DNA of 64,000 nucleotides, taken from the NCBI GenBank assembly GCA_016713135.1, contig JADJPR010000023.1:124001-188000 (forward strand). The letters run 5' to 3'. The first letter of the stretch is position 1. The number at the start of each line of letters is the position of its first letter. Both the position numbers and the translations under genes were made by a program. The DNA comes from Rhodanobacteraceae bacterium (GTDB taxonomy: Bacteria; Pseudomonadota; Gammaproteobacteria; Xanthomonadales; SZUA-5). Shown here piece after piece: positions 1 through 9,742 of the stretch. The notes under the pieces were generated by a model. The model was not told the origin of the DNA, did not search any database, and saw only the letters and a program-made list of their open reading frames with translations.

Positions 1-1385
1 ACGCCCTCGAACAGCACGTCCTCGGGCAACACCACCGGCAGCAGTTCCGGCGGCACCGGCACCGCCTCGCCGTTGTCGCGGTAGATCATCGGAATCGGGC
101 AGCCCCAGTACCGCTGGCGCGACACGCCCCAGTCGCGCAGGCGGAAATTCACCTTGCGCTTGCCCTTGCCTTCCGCCTCCAGCTTCGCCGCCAGCGCGTC
201 GAACGCGGCCTTGTAGTCCAGGCCATCCAGCAGCGACCCGGAGTTCACGCAGATGCCCTTCTCGGTGTAGGCGCCCTGGGACAGGTCGACCCCGCCCTCG
301 CGGGCTTCGATCACCTGTTTCACTGGCAGCCCGTACTTGGTCGCGAACTCCCAGTCGCGCTGGTCGTGTCCCGGCACCGCCATTACCGCGCCGGTGCCAT
401 AACCCATCAGCACGAAGTTCGCGGCATACACCGGCACGCGCTCGCCGCTGATCGGGTGGATGGCGTGCACGCCGAGCGCCACGCCCTTCTTTTCCATGGT
501 TTCGACGGCCGCCTCGGCCACCGCCGCGTGGCGGCATTCCTCGATGAAGGCGGCGACCTCGGCATTGGAATCGCCCGCCCGGCGCGCCAGCGGGTGTTCG
601 GCGGCCACCGAGATGTAGGTCACGCCCATCAGGGTGTCCGGGCGCGTGGTGTAGACCACCAGGTCCTCGCCGCCTTCGACCGCGAAGTGGATCTCCAGGC
701 CCTCGGAGCGGCCGATCCAGTTGCGCTGCATGGTCTTGACCGAATCCGGCCAGCCGGTCAGCTCATCCAGCTTGCCGAGCAGTTCGTCGGCGTAGTCGGT
801 GATGCGGAAGAACCATTGCGGGATCTCGCGGCGCTCGATGACGGCGCCCGAGCGCCAGCCGCGGCCGTCGACCACCTGCTCGTTGGCCAGCACGGTCTGG
901 TCCACCGGATCCCAGTTGACCACCGAGTTCTTGCGATAGACCAGGCCCTTGGCGTACAGCTCGGTGAAGAAGCGCTGCTCGTGCTGGTAGTAATCCGGCT
1001 TGCAGGTGGCCAGTTCGCGCGACCAGTCGTAGGCGAAACCAAGCGCCTGCAGTTGGCGTTTCATGTTCGCCATGTTGGCGTAGGTCCATTGCGCCGGCGG
1101 CACATTGCGCGCGATCGCGGCGTTCTCGGCGGGCAGGCCGAAGGCGTCGAAGCCCATCGGCTGCAGCACGTTCTTGCCCAGCATGCGCTGGTAGCGGCTG
1201 ACCACGTCGCCGATGGTGTAGTTGCGCACATGGCCCATGTGCAGCGCACCGGAGGGATACGGCAGCATGCACAGGCAGTAGAACTTCTCTTTCGACGGGT
1301 CTTCGACGACTTCGAAAGCGCGCGTGCGCTGCCAGTAGTCCTGCGCCGTGGATTCGACGCTGCGCGGTTCGTAGGTGGTCTGCAT
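1..1385 (-). CDS. leuS: Leucine--tRNA ligase, N-terminal part (cut by window edge)
   Basis: Charges tRNA-Leu with leucine in the cytoplasm. Read on the minus strand from ATG at 1385, the product opens MQTTYEPRSVESTAQDYWQR and carries the class I synthetase HIGH motif as HMGH in the context YPSGALHMGHVRNYTIGDVV. It continues through the CP1 editing insert (VVYTTRPDTLMGVTYISVAA, then GTGAVMAVPGHDQRDWEF) and reaches the RQRYWGCPIP stretch near the window edge. About 461 residues are visible of a family that usually runs near 860-880, so the KMSKS loop and the anticodon-binding domain lie outside. The frame is open throughout. It stands alone, with its 5' end facing a TerC stump on the same strand. 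Confidence 0.97.
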   Translation of the reverse strand, partial: MQTTYEPRSVESTAQDYWQRTRAFEVVEDPSKEKFYCLCMLPYPSGALHMGHVRNYTIGDVVSRYQRMLGKNVLQPMGFDAFGLPAENAAIARNVPPAQWTYANMANMKRQLQALGFAYDWSRELATCKPDYYQHEQRFFTELYAKGLVYRKNSVVNWDPVDQTVLANEQVVDGRGWRSGAVIERREIPQWFFRITDYADELLGKLDELTGWPDSVKTMQRNWIGRSEGLEIHFAVEGGEDLVVYTTRPDTLMGVTYISVAAEHPLARRAGDSNAEVAAFIEECRHAAVAEAAVETMEKKGVALGVHAIHPISGERVPVYAANFVLMGYGTGAVMAVPGHDQRDWEFATKYGLPVKQVIEAREGGVDLSQGAYTEKGICVNSGSLLDGLDYKAAFDALAAKLEAEGKGKRKVNFRLRDWGVSRQRYWGCPIPMIYRDNGEAVPVPPELLPVVLPEDVLFEG

Positions 1386-1480
1386 GGCCGGGAGCCGATC
1401 GGAAGCGAGCCGGCAAGACTACAACGAGCAGCGTCGAGCAGGCACCAGACGGTGGCCTGCCCGACGCCTGCGGCCCGCGG

Positions 1481-1705
1481 TCAGGCCTTTTTCTGCTCCT
1501 CGTACTCCTGGTGCAGGTGGACCGGCGCGCCGGTCGCCTTGCGCGCACCGATGTTCAGCAGCTCAACCAGCACCGCAAAGCCCATCGCGAAGTACACATA
1601 GCCCTTCGGCACCGGCTGGCCGAAGCCGTCCGCGATCAGGATCACGCCGATCAGCAACAGGAAGGCGAGCGCAACGGTCTGATCGCGGCGCCCCCCAAAG
1701 GTCAT
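1481..1705 (-). pseudogene. C-terminal stump of a TerC-family membrane protein
   Basis: The 74-residue frame from ATG 1705 to the TGA at 1481-1483 contains LAFLLLIGVILIADGFG, then PKGYVYFAMGFAVLVELLN. This is the C-terminal pair of membrane helices of YgdQ/YoaE-type TerC proteins, which normally run to about 240 residues or more. The first two thirds are absent: immediately upstream on this strand lies the regulatory region of the efflux operon, not TerC sequence. No purine-rich ribosome site precedes the ATG. I read it as a remnant left by a deletion or by insertion of the efflux operon. A functional two-helix mini-protein cannot be excluded. Confidence 0.65.
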
Positions 1706-1718
1706 ATGGCAATGAAGA

Positions 1719-1746
1719 GAATGATCGTTCACTCTCCCGATCATTC
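1719..1746. promoter_or_regulatory. Probable TetR operator of the efflux operon
   Basis: A perfect 9-base inverted repeat, GAATGATCG at 1719-1727 and CGATCATTC at 1738-1746, is separated by 10 bases. The left arm plus the next bases (GAATGATCGTTC, 1719-1730) is itself a near-perfect 12-base palindrome. It lies 20 bases before the adaptor start codon, as expected for a repressor site. The TetR protein encoded as third gene of the operon is the natural candidate to bind it. Binding is inferred. Confidence 0.6.
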
Positions 1747-1765
1747 CCTTGCCCGGTGTCTGCCC

Positions 1766-2914
1766 ATGCGCCTGCCCCATCCCTTGCCTTCGCTGGCGTG
1801 CCTGACGCTGGTCCTGTCGCTGGCGGCCTGCAGCAGCGAGGCTCCGCCCTCGCCGCGTGGCAAGCCTGAAGTCACCGTCGTCACCGTGCAGCCGGAGGCG
1901 GTGACGCTGACGCGCGAGCTGCCGGGGCGGGTGAGTCCCTTCCTGGTGGCGGAGGTGCGCCCGCAGGTGGGCGGCCTGGTGCGCGAGCGCTTGTTCGAGG
2001 AAGGCTCGCGGGTTACCGCAGGACAGCCGCTGTACCAACTCGACGACGCCAGCTGGCGCGCCGATGTGGAGAGCGCGCGGGCGGCGCTCAAACGCGCGCA
2101 GGCCACGCTGCAGGCGGCGAAGCTGCGCGCGGCGCGGGCGGCGGAGCTGGCGGCGAAGAAGCTGGTCGCGGCGCAGGACAACGAGACTGCGGTGGCTGAG
2201 CTGGCCACCGCGCAGGCGGATGTGGGCGTGGCGCGCGCCGAACTCGAGCACCGCGAGGTGAACCTCGCTTACGCGCGGATCCTCGCGCCGATCGCCGGGC
2301 GCATCGGCAAGTCCAGCGTGACCCAGGGTGCGCTGGTCACCGCCAACCAGGACGCGGCGCTCGCGACCATCCAGCAACTGGACCCGATCTATGTCGACCT
2401 GACCCAATCCAGCGCCGAACTGCTGCAGCTGCGCAAGCAGGTCGAGGCCGGCAAGCTGGATGCGAACGCCGGCCTGCCGGTGCGCATCCTGCTGGAAGAC
2501 GGCAGCCGCTATCCGCATGACGGCAAGCTGGCCTTCACCGACCTCAGTGTCGATCCGGCAACCGGCAGCTACTCGCTGCGCGTCGAGGTGGCCAACCCGG
2601 ATGAGCTGCTGCTGCCGGGCATGTTCGTGCGCGCAGAGATCGGCCTCGGCCAGAGCGGCAGCGCCTTGCTCGTGCCGCAGCCCGCGGTGCAGCGCGACGC
2701 CAAGGGCGGCGCCTTCGCCTGGGTGGTCGGCGCCGACGGCAAGGTCGCGCGGCGCGACCTGAAGGTCAGCCGCACCGTGGGTGATCGCTGGCTGGTCGAC
2801 GGCGGCCTGGATGCCGGCGAGCGCGTGATCGTTGAAGGCGTGCAGAAAGTGCGCCCGGATGCCGAAGTGACCGCGGTCGAACGCGGCGCGGCGCCCTCCG
2901 CGCCGCAGGGCTGA
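1766..2914 (+). CDS. RND efflux periplasmic adaptor lipoprotein (AcrA/MexA type)
   Basis: Membrane fusion protein linking an inner-membrane RND pump to an outer-membrane channel. The ATG at 1766 gives a lipoprotein signal, MRLPHPLPSLACLTLVLSLA, followed by the lipobox Cys (LAAC|SSE), so the mature protein would be acylated and anchored in the periplasm. The 382 residues hold the expected parts in order: a barrel/lipoyl half (VSPFLVAEVRPQVGGLVRER), an alanine-rich alpha-hairpin coiled coil (about residues 90-165), the second lipoyl half (YARILAPIAGRIGKSSVTQG) and the beta-barrel and membrane-proximal domains. Starts further upstream would run through the operator palindrome, which is why 1766 was chosen. 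Its stop is 6 bases before the pump gene, so the two are cotranscribed. No outer-membrane factor gene is present nearby. Confidence 0.93.
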   Translation: MRLPHPLPSLACLTLVLSLAACSSEAPPSPRGKPEVTVVTVQPEAVTLTRELPGRVSPFLVAEVRPQVGGLVRERLFEEGSRVTAGQPLYQLDDASWRADVESARAALKRAQATLQAAKLRAARAAELAAKKLVAAQDNETAVAELATAQADVGVARAELEHREVNLAYARILAPIAGRIGKSSVTQGALVTANQDAALATIQQLDPIYVDLTQSSAELLQLRKQVEAGKLDANAGLPVRILLEDGSRYPHDGKLAFTDLSVDPATGSYSLRVEVANPDELLLPGMFVRAEIGLGQSGSALLVPQPAVQRDAKGGAFAWVVGADGKVARRDLKVSRTVGDRWLVDGGLDAGERVIVEGVQKVRPDAEVTAVERGAAPSAPQG

Positions 2915-2920
2915 CCGGCC

Positions 2921-5900
2921 ATGGCGCGCTTCTTCATCGACCGGCCGATCTTCGCCTGGGTGATCGCCATCATCATCATGCTGGCCGGCGCATTGGCCCT
3001 GACTCGGCTGCCGATCTCGCGCTACCCGAGCATCGCGCCACCGACCATCACGATCAACGCCAGCTACCCCGGCGCCACGGCGCAGGCCGCGGAGAATTCG
3101 GTGACCCAGGTCATCGAGCAATCGATGACCGGCCTCGACGGCCTCGACTACATGTCCGCCACCAGCGATTCCAGCGGCCAGGTCGGCGTGACCCTGACCT
3201 TCACCAACGAGACCGACCCCGACATCGCCCAGGTGCAGGTGCAGAACAAGCTGCAGGTGGCCAGCGTGCTGCTGCCGGCCATCGTGCAGCAACAGGGCCT
3301 GCGCGTCAGCAAGTCGAGCGCCGGCTTCCTCCAGGTGGTCGCCTTCGTCTCCGAGGACGGCAGCATGCAGCGCGACGACATTTCGGACTATGTGTCGTCC
3401 AACCTGGTCGACCCGCTGAGCCGCGTGCCCGGCGTCGGCAGCGTGCAGGTGTTCGGCGGCAAGTACGCGATGCGCATCTGGCTGGATCCGAACAAGCTCG
3501 CGAGCTACAAGCTGACGCCGGCCGACCTGGTCAGCGCGATCCGCGCGCAGAACGCGCAGGTGGCGGTTGGCCAGCTCGGCGCCACGCCGGCGGTCGCCGG
3601 CCAGCAGATCAATGCGCCGATCACCGCGCAGGACCGGCTGCAGACGCCGGAGCAGTTCCGCGCCATCGTGCTGCGCAGCGAGCGCGACGGCTCGGTGCTG
3701 CGCCTGGGAGATGTCGCGCGGGTGGAGCTGGGCTCCGAAAGCTACGGTGTCATCAGCCGCTTCAATGGCAAACCGGCCTCCGGCGTGGCGGTCTCGCTGG
3801 CGACCAATGCCAACGCCCTGACCACCGCGCAGGGGGTGGCCGAGTTGCTGGAGCGCCTCAAGCCCTCGTTCCCGCCGGGCCTGACGGCGGTGGTGCCCTT
3901 CGACTCCACGCCCTTCGTGCGCGCCTCGATCGAGGAAGTGGTCAAGACCCTGATTGAAGCGGTGGTGCTGGTGTTCCTGGTGATGTACCTGTTCCTGCAG
4001 AACCTGCGCGCCACGCTGATCCCGACCATCGCGGTGCCGGTGGTGCTGCTCGGCACCCTCGCGGTGCTGCTGGCGCTGGGCTTCTCGATCAACATGCTGA
4101 CGATGTTCGCGATGGTGCTGGCGATCGGCCTTTTGGTCGACGATGCCATCGTCGTGGTCGAGAACGTCGAGCGGGTGATGCGCGAGGAAGGCCTGTCGCC
4201 GCTGGAGGCCACGCGCAAGTCGATGGACCAGATCACCGGCGCGCTGGTCGGCATCGGCCTGGTGCTGGCCGCGGTGTTCGTGCCGATGGGCTTCCTGACC
4301 GGCTCCACCGGCGTGATCTACCGCCAGTTCACCGCCACCATCGTGGCCGCGATGGGCCTGTCGGTGCTGGTCGCCATCGTGCTGACGCCGGCGCTGTGCG
4401 CTACCTTGCTGAAACCGGGCCAGCACAGCGGCTCTGGCGCATTTTTCGGCTGGTGCAACCGCAACTTCGACGCGGCCAACCGCGGCTACCAGGGCATGGT
4501 CGGCGGCATCCTGCGCCGCGGCGGACGTTTCCTCGCGCTGTTCGCCGCGCTGTCGGCGGTCGCCGCCTACGTCTACCTGAGCGTGCCCTCCTCGTTCCTG
4601 CCGGACGAGGACCAGGGCACCCTGTTCACCATCGTGCAGGCGCCCGTGGGCGCTACCCAGGAGCGCACCGGCGCGGTGATGCAACAGGTCGAGCAGCACT
4701 TCAACACCCATGAGGCGGCGCACATCGAATCGGTGTTCGCGGTGCAGGGTTTCAGCTTCAGCGGTGGCGGCCAGAACAGCGGCATGGCCTTCGTCAAGCT
4801 CAAGGACTGGGCCGAGCGCAGCGGGGCCGATGCCAGTGTGCAGGCCATCGTCGGCCGTGCGATGGGCGCTTTCGGCGCGATCAAGGACGCGATGGTCTTC
4901 GCGGTGGCGCCGCCGCCGGTGTCCGAACTCGGCCAGACCGGCGGCTTCAACTTCTACCTGATGGACGACAACGGCGCCGGCCACGCCGCGCTGATGGCCG
5001 CGCGCAACCAGTTGCTGCAGGCCGCCGGGCAGAGCAAGCTGCTGACTGGCGTGCGCCCCAATGGTCAGGAGGACACGCCGCAGTTCCGCCTGGACATCGA
5101 CCGGGAGAAGGCGAGTGCGCTCGGCGTCTCGCTGGCAGAACTCAACGAGACGCTCGCGATCGCCTGGGGCGGGCGTTACATCGACGATTTCATCGACCGC
5201 AACCGGGTCAAGCGCGTCTATGTGCAGGCCGACGCGCCCTTCCGCATGGTGCCGGAGGACTTCAACCGCTGGTATGTGCGCAACAGCGCCGGCGAAATGG
5301 TGCCGATGTCGGCCATCGCCGCCTGGCGCTGGGACTACGGCTCGCCACGGCTGGAGCGCTACAACGGCGTCGGCGCGGTCAACATCACCGGCACCGCTGC
5401 ACCCGGCATCAGCTCGGGCGATGCGATGGCCGAGATCGAGCGCCTGGCGGCCGACCTGCCGGCCGGGTTCGGCATCGAGTTCAGCGGCGCCTCGTACCAG
5501 GAGCGGACGGCAAGCGCACAGACGCCGCTGCTGTACGCGCTGTCGCTGCTGGTGGTGTTCCTCTGCCTGGCCGCGCTGTACGAAAGCTGGTCGATCCCGA
5601 CCGCGGTGCTGATGGTGGTGCCGCTCGGCATCCTCGGCACGGTGCTGTTCACCTGGGCGCGTGGGCTCGAACGCGACGTCTACTTCCAGGTGGGCATGCT
5701 GGCGACCGTCGGACTGTCGAGCAAGAACGCCGTGCTGATCATCGAGTTTGCAAAGGCCAATGTGGAGCGCGGCATGGGGCTGCTCGAGGGCACGCTGGCC
5801 GCGATCGGCGACCGCCTGCGCCCGATCCTGATGACCTCGATCGCCTTCGGCTTCGGCGTGCTGCCGCTGGCGCTGGCCACCGGCGCCGGCTCCGGCGCGC

Positions 5901-6028
5901 AGCGCGCGATCGGCACCGGCGTGGTCGGCGGCATGCTGACCGGCACCTTCCTCGGGCTGTTCTTCATCCCGTTGTTCTTCGTTTCCATCCGCCGGTTGTC
6001 TGGCGCCCGCGCGCAGGCCGGCGCATGA
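2921..6028 (+). CDS. RND multidrug efflux pump, HAE1 family (AcrB/MexB type)
   Basis: Proton-driven inner-membrane transporter of 1035 residues, the normal size for AcrB-like pumps. It opens MARFFIDRPIFAWVIAIIIM, the typical N-terminal amphipathic start and first helix. The proton-relay motif LVDDAIVVVENVERVM, with the Asp-Asp pair in helix 4, is intact. The two large periplasmic loops and the second helix block (YALSLLVVFLCLAALYESWS, then GLSSKNAVLIIEFAK) are complete. It is preceded by the adaptor gene and overlaps the TetR gene by four bases (ATGA, 6025-6028), which points to translational coupling. It probably exports hydrophobic compounds through a TolC-like channel encoded elsewhere; substrates cannot be read from sequence. 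Confidence 0.95.
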   Translation: MARFFIDRPIFAWVIAIIIMLAGALALTRLPISRYPSIAPPTITINASYPGATAQAAENSVTQVIEQSMTGLDGLDYMSATSDSSGQVGVTLTFTNETDPDIAQVQVQNKLQVASVLLPAIVQQQGLRVSKSSAGFLQVVAFVSEDGSMQRDDISDYVSSNLVDPLSRVPGVGSVQVFGGKYAMRIWLDPNKLASYKLTPADLVSAIRAQNAQVAVGQLGATPAVAGQQINAPITAQDRLQTPEQFRAIVLRSERDGSVLRLGDVARVELGSESYGVISRFNGKPASGVAVSLATNANALTTAQGVAELLERLKPSFPPGLTAVVPFDSTPFVRASIEEVVKTLIEAVVLVFLVMYLFLQNLRATLIPTIAVPVVLLGTLAVLLALGFSINMLTMFAMVLAIGLLVDDAIVVVENVERVMREEGLSPLEATRKSMDQITGALVGIGLVLAAVFVPMGFLTGSTGVIYRQFTATIVAAMGLSVLVAIVLTPALCATLLKPGQHSGSGAFFGWCNRNFDAANRGYQGMVGGILRRGGRFLALFAALSAVAAYVYLSVPSSFLPDEDQGTLFTIVQAPVGATQERTGAVMQQVEQHFNTHEAAHIESVFAVQGFSFSGGGQNSGMAFVKLKDWAERSGADASVQAIVGRAMGAFGAIKDAMVFAVAPPPVSELGQTGGFNFYLMDDNGAGHAALMAARNQLLQAAGQSKLLTGVRPNGQEDTPQFRLDIDREKASALGVSLAELNETLAIAWGGRYIDDFIDRNRVKRVYVQADAPFRMVPEDFNRWYVRNSAGEMVPMSAIAAWRWDYGSPRLERYNGVGAVNITGTAAPGISSGDAMAEIERLAADLPAGFGIEFSGASYQERTASAQTPLLYALSLLVVFLCLAALYESWSIPTAVLMVVPLGILGTVLFTWARGLERDVYFQVGMLATVGLSSKNAVLIIEFAKANVERGMGLLEGTLAAIGDRLRPILMTSIAFGFGVLPLALATGAGSGAQRAIGTGVVGGMLTGTFLGLFFIPLFFVSIRRLSGARAQAGA

Positions 6029-6651
6029 GCGCCCGCGAGAAGCCGCGTGCCGAGGTGCAGCGCGAGCGCATCCTGGTCGCGGCGCAGCAGTGCTTCATCC
6101 GCCACGGCTTCCACGCCGCCGGCATGGCTGCCATCTCCACTGCGGCCGGCATGAGCCCCGGGCTGATCTACCGCTACTTCGACAGCAAGAACGCGATCAT
6201 CCTGGCGATCATCCAGCGCCAGTTGGACGACAAGCGCAGCAGCATCGACAGCCTGCCGCTGCAGACCGACTGGGAAGTGCGCATCCGCGAGCTGTTCGCC
6301 GGCTGGCAGCGCGGCGACCCCACGCTGATGAACCCCGCGTTGTTCCTGGAGATGAGCGCGCAGGCCACCCGCGATCCGGCGATTGCCGACGCGCTGGCCG
6401 CCGCCGACGAAGCCAGCCGCCGGCATTTCCTCGCGTGGATGCGCGCCCATGCGCAGGCGCAGGGCGCGCTCGTGCCCGAGGACGAGCTGCGGACGCGCGC
6501 GCTGGCGCTGCAGAGCTTCATCGAGGGCCTGGCCATTCGCGCCGTGCGCGAGCCAGGCATGGACGCGGCGCGAGTGGCTGCCGCAGTGCGACGGTTTGTA
6601 CCTGCACTGCTGCGCTTCGAGGCCGGCGAGCCCACCGACAACGTCCTTTGA
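6025..6651 (+). CDS. TetR/AcrR-family transcriptional repressor
   Basis: A 208-residue regulator with an N-terminal TetR helix-turn-helix: RERILVAAQQCFIRHGFHAA, then MAAISTAAGMSPGLIYRYFDSK (split here by its turn), with the hallmark Y-R-Y-F. The C-terminal ligand/dimer domain is variable, as usual. It overlaps the pump stop codon by ATGA and is the third gene of the operon, unlike acrR and many relatives that sit divergently. It most likely represses its own operon through the palindrome at 1719-1746. The inducer is unknown. Confidence 0.92.
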   Translation: MSAREKPRAEVQRERILVAAQQCFIRHGFHAAGMAAISTAAGMSPGLIYRYFDSKNAIILAIIQRQLDDKRSSIDSLPLQTDWEVRIRELFAGWQRGDPTLMNPALFLEMSAQATRDPAIADALAAADEASRRHFLAWMRAHAQAQGALVPEDELRTRALALQSFIEGLAIRAVREPGMDAARVAAAVRRFVPALLRFEAGEPTDNVL

Positions 6652-6665
6652 CGTATTCTTCACGA

Positions 6666-7010
6666 ATGAATACTTTGCCGAATTGCCCGAAGTGCAACTC
6701 CGCCTTCACCTATGAAGACGGCCCGATGCTGGTCTGCCCCGAATGCGCCCACGAGTGGTCGCCAGGCGCCGCCGAGACGCCCGCCGAGGCCACCCGCGTG
6801 GTGCGCGATGCGGTCGGCAACGAACTGAAGGACGGCGACACCGTCACCGTGATCAAGGACCTCAAGGTCAAGGGATCGTCCTCGGTGGTCAAGGTCGGCA
6901 CCAAGGTGCGCAACATCCGCCTGGTGGACGGCGACCACGACATCGACTGCAAGGTCGACGGCATCGGTCCAATGGGCCTGAAGTCCGAATTCGTCAAGAA
7001 AGCGAACTGA
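6666..7010 (+). CDS. Zinc-ribbon protein of the PhnA/YjdM family
   Basis: Small cytoplasmic protein of 114 residues. An N-terminal zinc ribbon has two CxxC pairs (NCPKCNS at residue 7 and LVCPECAHEW near residue 28). A C-terminal SH3-like PhnA domain follows (GNELKDGDTVTVIKDLKVKG, then VVKVGTKVRNIRLVDGDHDI, ending MGLKSEFVKK). Length and order match YjdM, once called alkylphosphonate utilisation protein PhnA; its biochemical role is not established. The ATG at 6666 lies 15 bases after the TetR stop, so it might be read through from the efflux operon, but no functional link is evident. Confidence 0.9.
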   Translation: MNTLPNCPKCNSAFTYEDGPMLVCPECAHEWSPGAAETPAEATRVVRDAVGNELKDGDTVTVIKDLKVKGSSSVVKVGTKVRNIRLVDGDHDIDCKVDGIGPMGLKSEFVKKAN

Positions 7011-7093
7011 ACTCGCAAGGGCGGGCACAGGCGATTGCCCGGCGGCTGGGCGGACCAGATACTCCGGGGCCCATCCGCTGCCCGGAGTCGACC

Positions 7094-8362
<1,269 letters not shown>

Positions 8363-8763
8363 TCGATCTCTTGCCAGCAGCGAGGGCAGATCGCCGACAG
8401 AGTCGGCTCCACAGGGATGCAGCAGGCGGACTCGCTGGTTGTTGCTTGATGGTTGTTGTTTGTTGGTTGTTGTTTGTTGGTTGTTGGTTGTTGGTTTGTG
8501 GCAGCGACAGCCGGTAGCCGGGGCCCGGTGGGAGCGGCTTCAGCCGCGATCTTCAGTCGTTGCCCGCGGTTAGACGATCGCCGACCGGAATTGCCCCCAC
8601 GGGTCCGCCGCAGCGCCGGGACAGCACCGATTGCCTGCTTTTCTCTGCGTTCCTTCGCGTCCTTTGCGTCTCTGCGTTGAACTGTTTTCCGTTGCCAGCG
8701 GCCCGGGTGTTGCTTTCCGCACGACCGCCCCCACTTCGCCAGCTACCTTTCCGGAGACCCGCC
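8363..8763. other. Repeat-rich intergenic region
   Basis: No gene is supported here. The stretch holds a palindromic repeat at 8389-8415 (GATCGCCGACAGAGTCGGCT...), whose reverse complement recurs at 13563-13589. A low-complexity TTG/GTTGG tract follows at about 8436-8500. One copy of the GTGGGAGCGGCTTCAGCCGC element lies at 8528-8553. A CTTTGCGTCC-type repeat at about 8638-8683 is related to the inverted repeat at 22843-22965. Confidence 0.7.
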
Positions 8764-9633
8764 ATGGCCGACTCAGCCCATATCTTCAACGCCACCCAGG
8801 ACAACTTCGAGATGGACGTCCTGGAGGCCTCGTTCACGACGCCGGTGCTGGTCGATTTCTGGGCGCCGTGGTGCGGCCCGTGCAAGACCCTGATGCCGCT
8901 GCTGGACAAGATCGTTGGCGAGGCGAAGGGGGCGCTCAAGCTGGCCAAGGTCAACACCGACGAAGAAATGGCGCTGGCCGGCAGCTTCGGCATCCGCAGC
9001 CTGCCGACGGTGGTGCTGTTCAAGGACGGCCGCCCGGTGGACGGCTTCATGGGCGCGCAACCGGAAGGCGCGATCCGCGCGCTGCTGGCCAAGCACCTTG
9101 GCGCACAGCCGGCCGCTGCGCCTGAGCCGGAACCCGAGCCGGAGGCTGACCTCGATGCCGAGGACCTGGGCGCGCTGATCGTCAGCCTGCAGGCCGCAAT
9201 CAAGGCCGACCCGAAGAAGGCCGAACTAAAGGCTGAACTGGCCGACGTGCTGCTCCGCGCGGGCGAGGTCGAGGAGGGCGTCGCCCTGCTCGACAAGCTC
9301 CCGGGCGAAGCCCAGGAGCACGAGATTGCCCGCCGCGCGCGCGCCCGCCTGGGCTTCATCCAGGCGATTGAACACGCGCCGGGCGAACAGGCGCTGCAGC
9401 AGGCCATCGCAAATGACGGCGGCAACCTGCTGGCGCGTTACCAGATCGGCGCGCGCCTGCTGCTTGGCGGCCAGTACGCGGCCGCCATGGACCAGTTCCT
9501 GGCCGTGCTCAAGGCCGATCGCAAGTTCAATGACGACCTCGGCCGCCGCGCGCTGCTCGACGCCTTCCGCGTGGTGCCGGACGCTGACCTGATCGGCGAC
9601 TACCGCCGCAAGATGACCAGCCTGCTGTTCTGA
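8764..9633 (+). CDS. Thioredoxin-domain co-chaperone, CnoX/YbbN-like
   Basis: A 289-residue cytoplasmic protein with an N-terminal thioredoxin fold (about residues 8-115) carrying the active site WAPWCGPCK and the cis-proline SLPTVV. A charged Pro-Glu linker (PEPEPEPEAD) follows. The C-terminal half is helical and TPR-like (ADPKKAELKAELADVLLRAG, then LLLGGQYAAAMDQFLAVLK). This is the layout of CnoX (YbbN), a holdase that protects proteins from over-oxidation and hands them to GroEL/DnaK. E. coli CnoX has SXXC, whereas here both Cys are present, so it may retain thiol-disulfide activity. GGAG-like purines lie before the ATG. It faces a convergent membrane-protein gene. Confidence 0.93.
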   Translation: MADSAHIFNATQDNFEMDVLEASFTTPVLVDFWAPWCGPCKTLMPLLDKIVGEAKGALKLAKVNTDEEMALAGSFGIRSLPTVVLFKDGRPVDGFMGAQPEGAIRALLAKHLGAQPAAAPEPEPEPEADLDAEDLGALIVSLQAAIKADPKKAELKAELADVLLRAGEVEEGVALLDKLPGEAQEHEIARRARARLGFIQAIEHAPGEQALQQAIANDGGNLLARYQIGARLLLGGQYAAAMDQFLAVLKADRKFNDDLGRRALLDAFRVVPDADLIGDYRRKMTSLLF

Positions 9634-9643
9634 GCGTCTTCAC

Positions 9644-9670
9644 CGCTGCGCCCGGGGTCCGCGCGCAGCG
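9644..9670. terminator. Hairpin between convergent genes
   Basis: CGCTGCGC (9644-9651) pairs with GCGCAGCG (9663-9670) around an 11-base loop, just after the CnoX stop. There is no clear T tract, so it is only a candidate terminator. Confidence 0.35.
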
Positions 9671-9742
9671 CCTTCCCCGGGGTGCTCGCGGCGACACCGG
9701 GTGAGCCGCCGCCCCGGCACGCCGGGTCAGCGGCTGCGGCGA

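Noticed and set aside
1481..4984. A 1167-codon open frame antisense to the efflux genes
   Set aside because: It mirrors the GC-rich codon pattern of the adaptor and pump genes, has His/Arg-rich shadow composition, and only its last ~74 codons look like a real protein (the TerC stump).
8453..8680. Short + strand frame rich in Val, Cys and Gly
   Set aside because: It is produced by the TTG/GTTGG low-complexity tract and two dispersed repeats; no ribosome site and no family resemblance.
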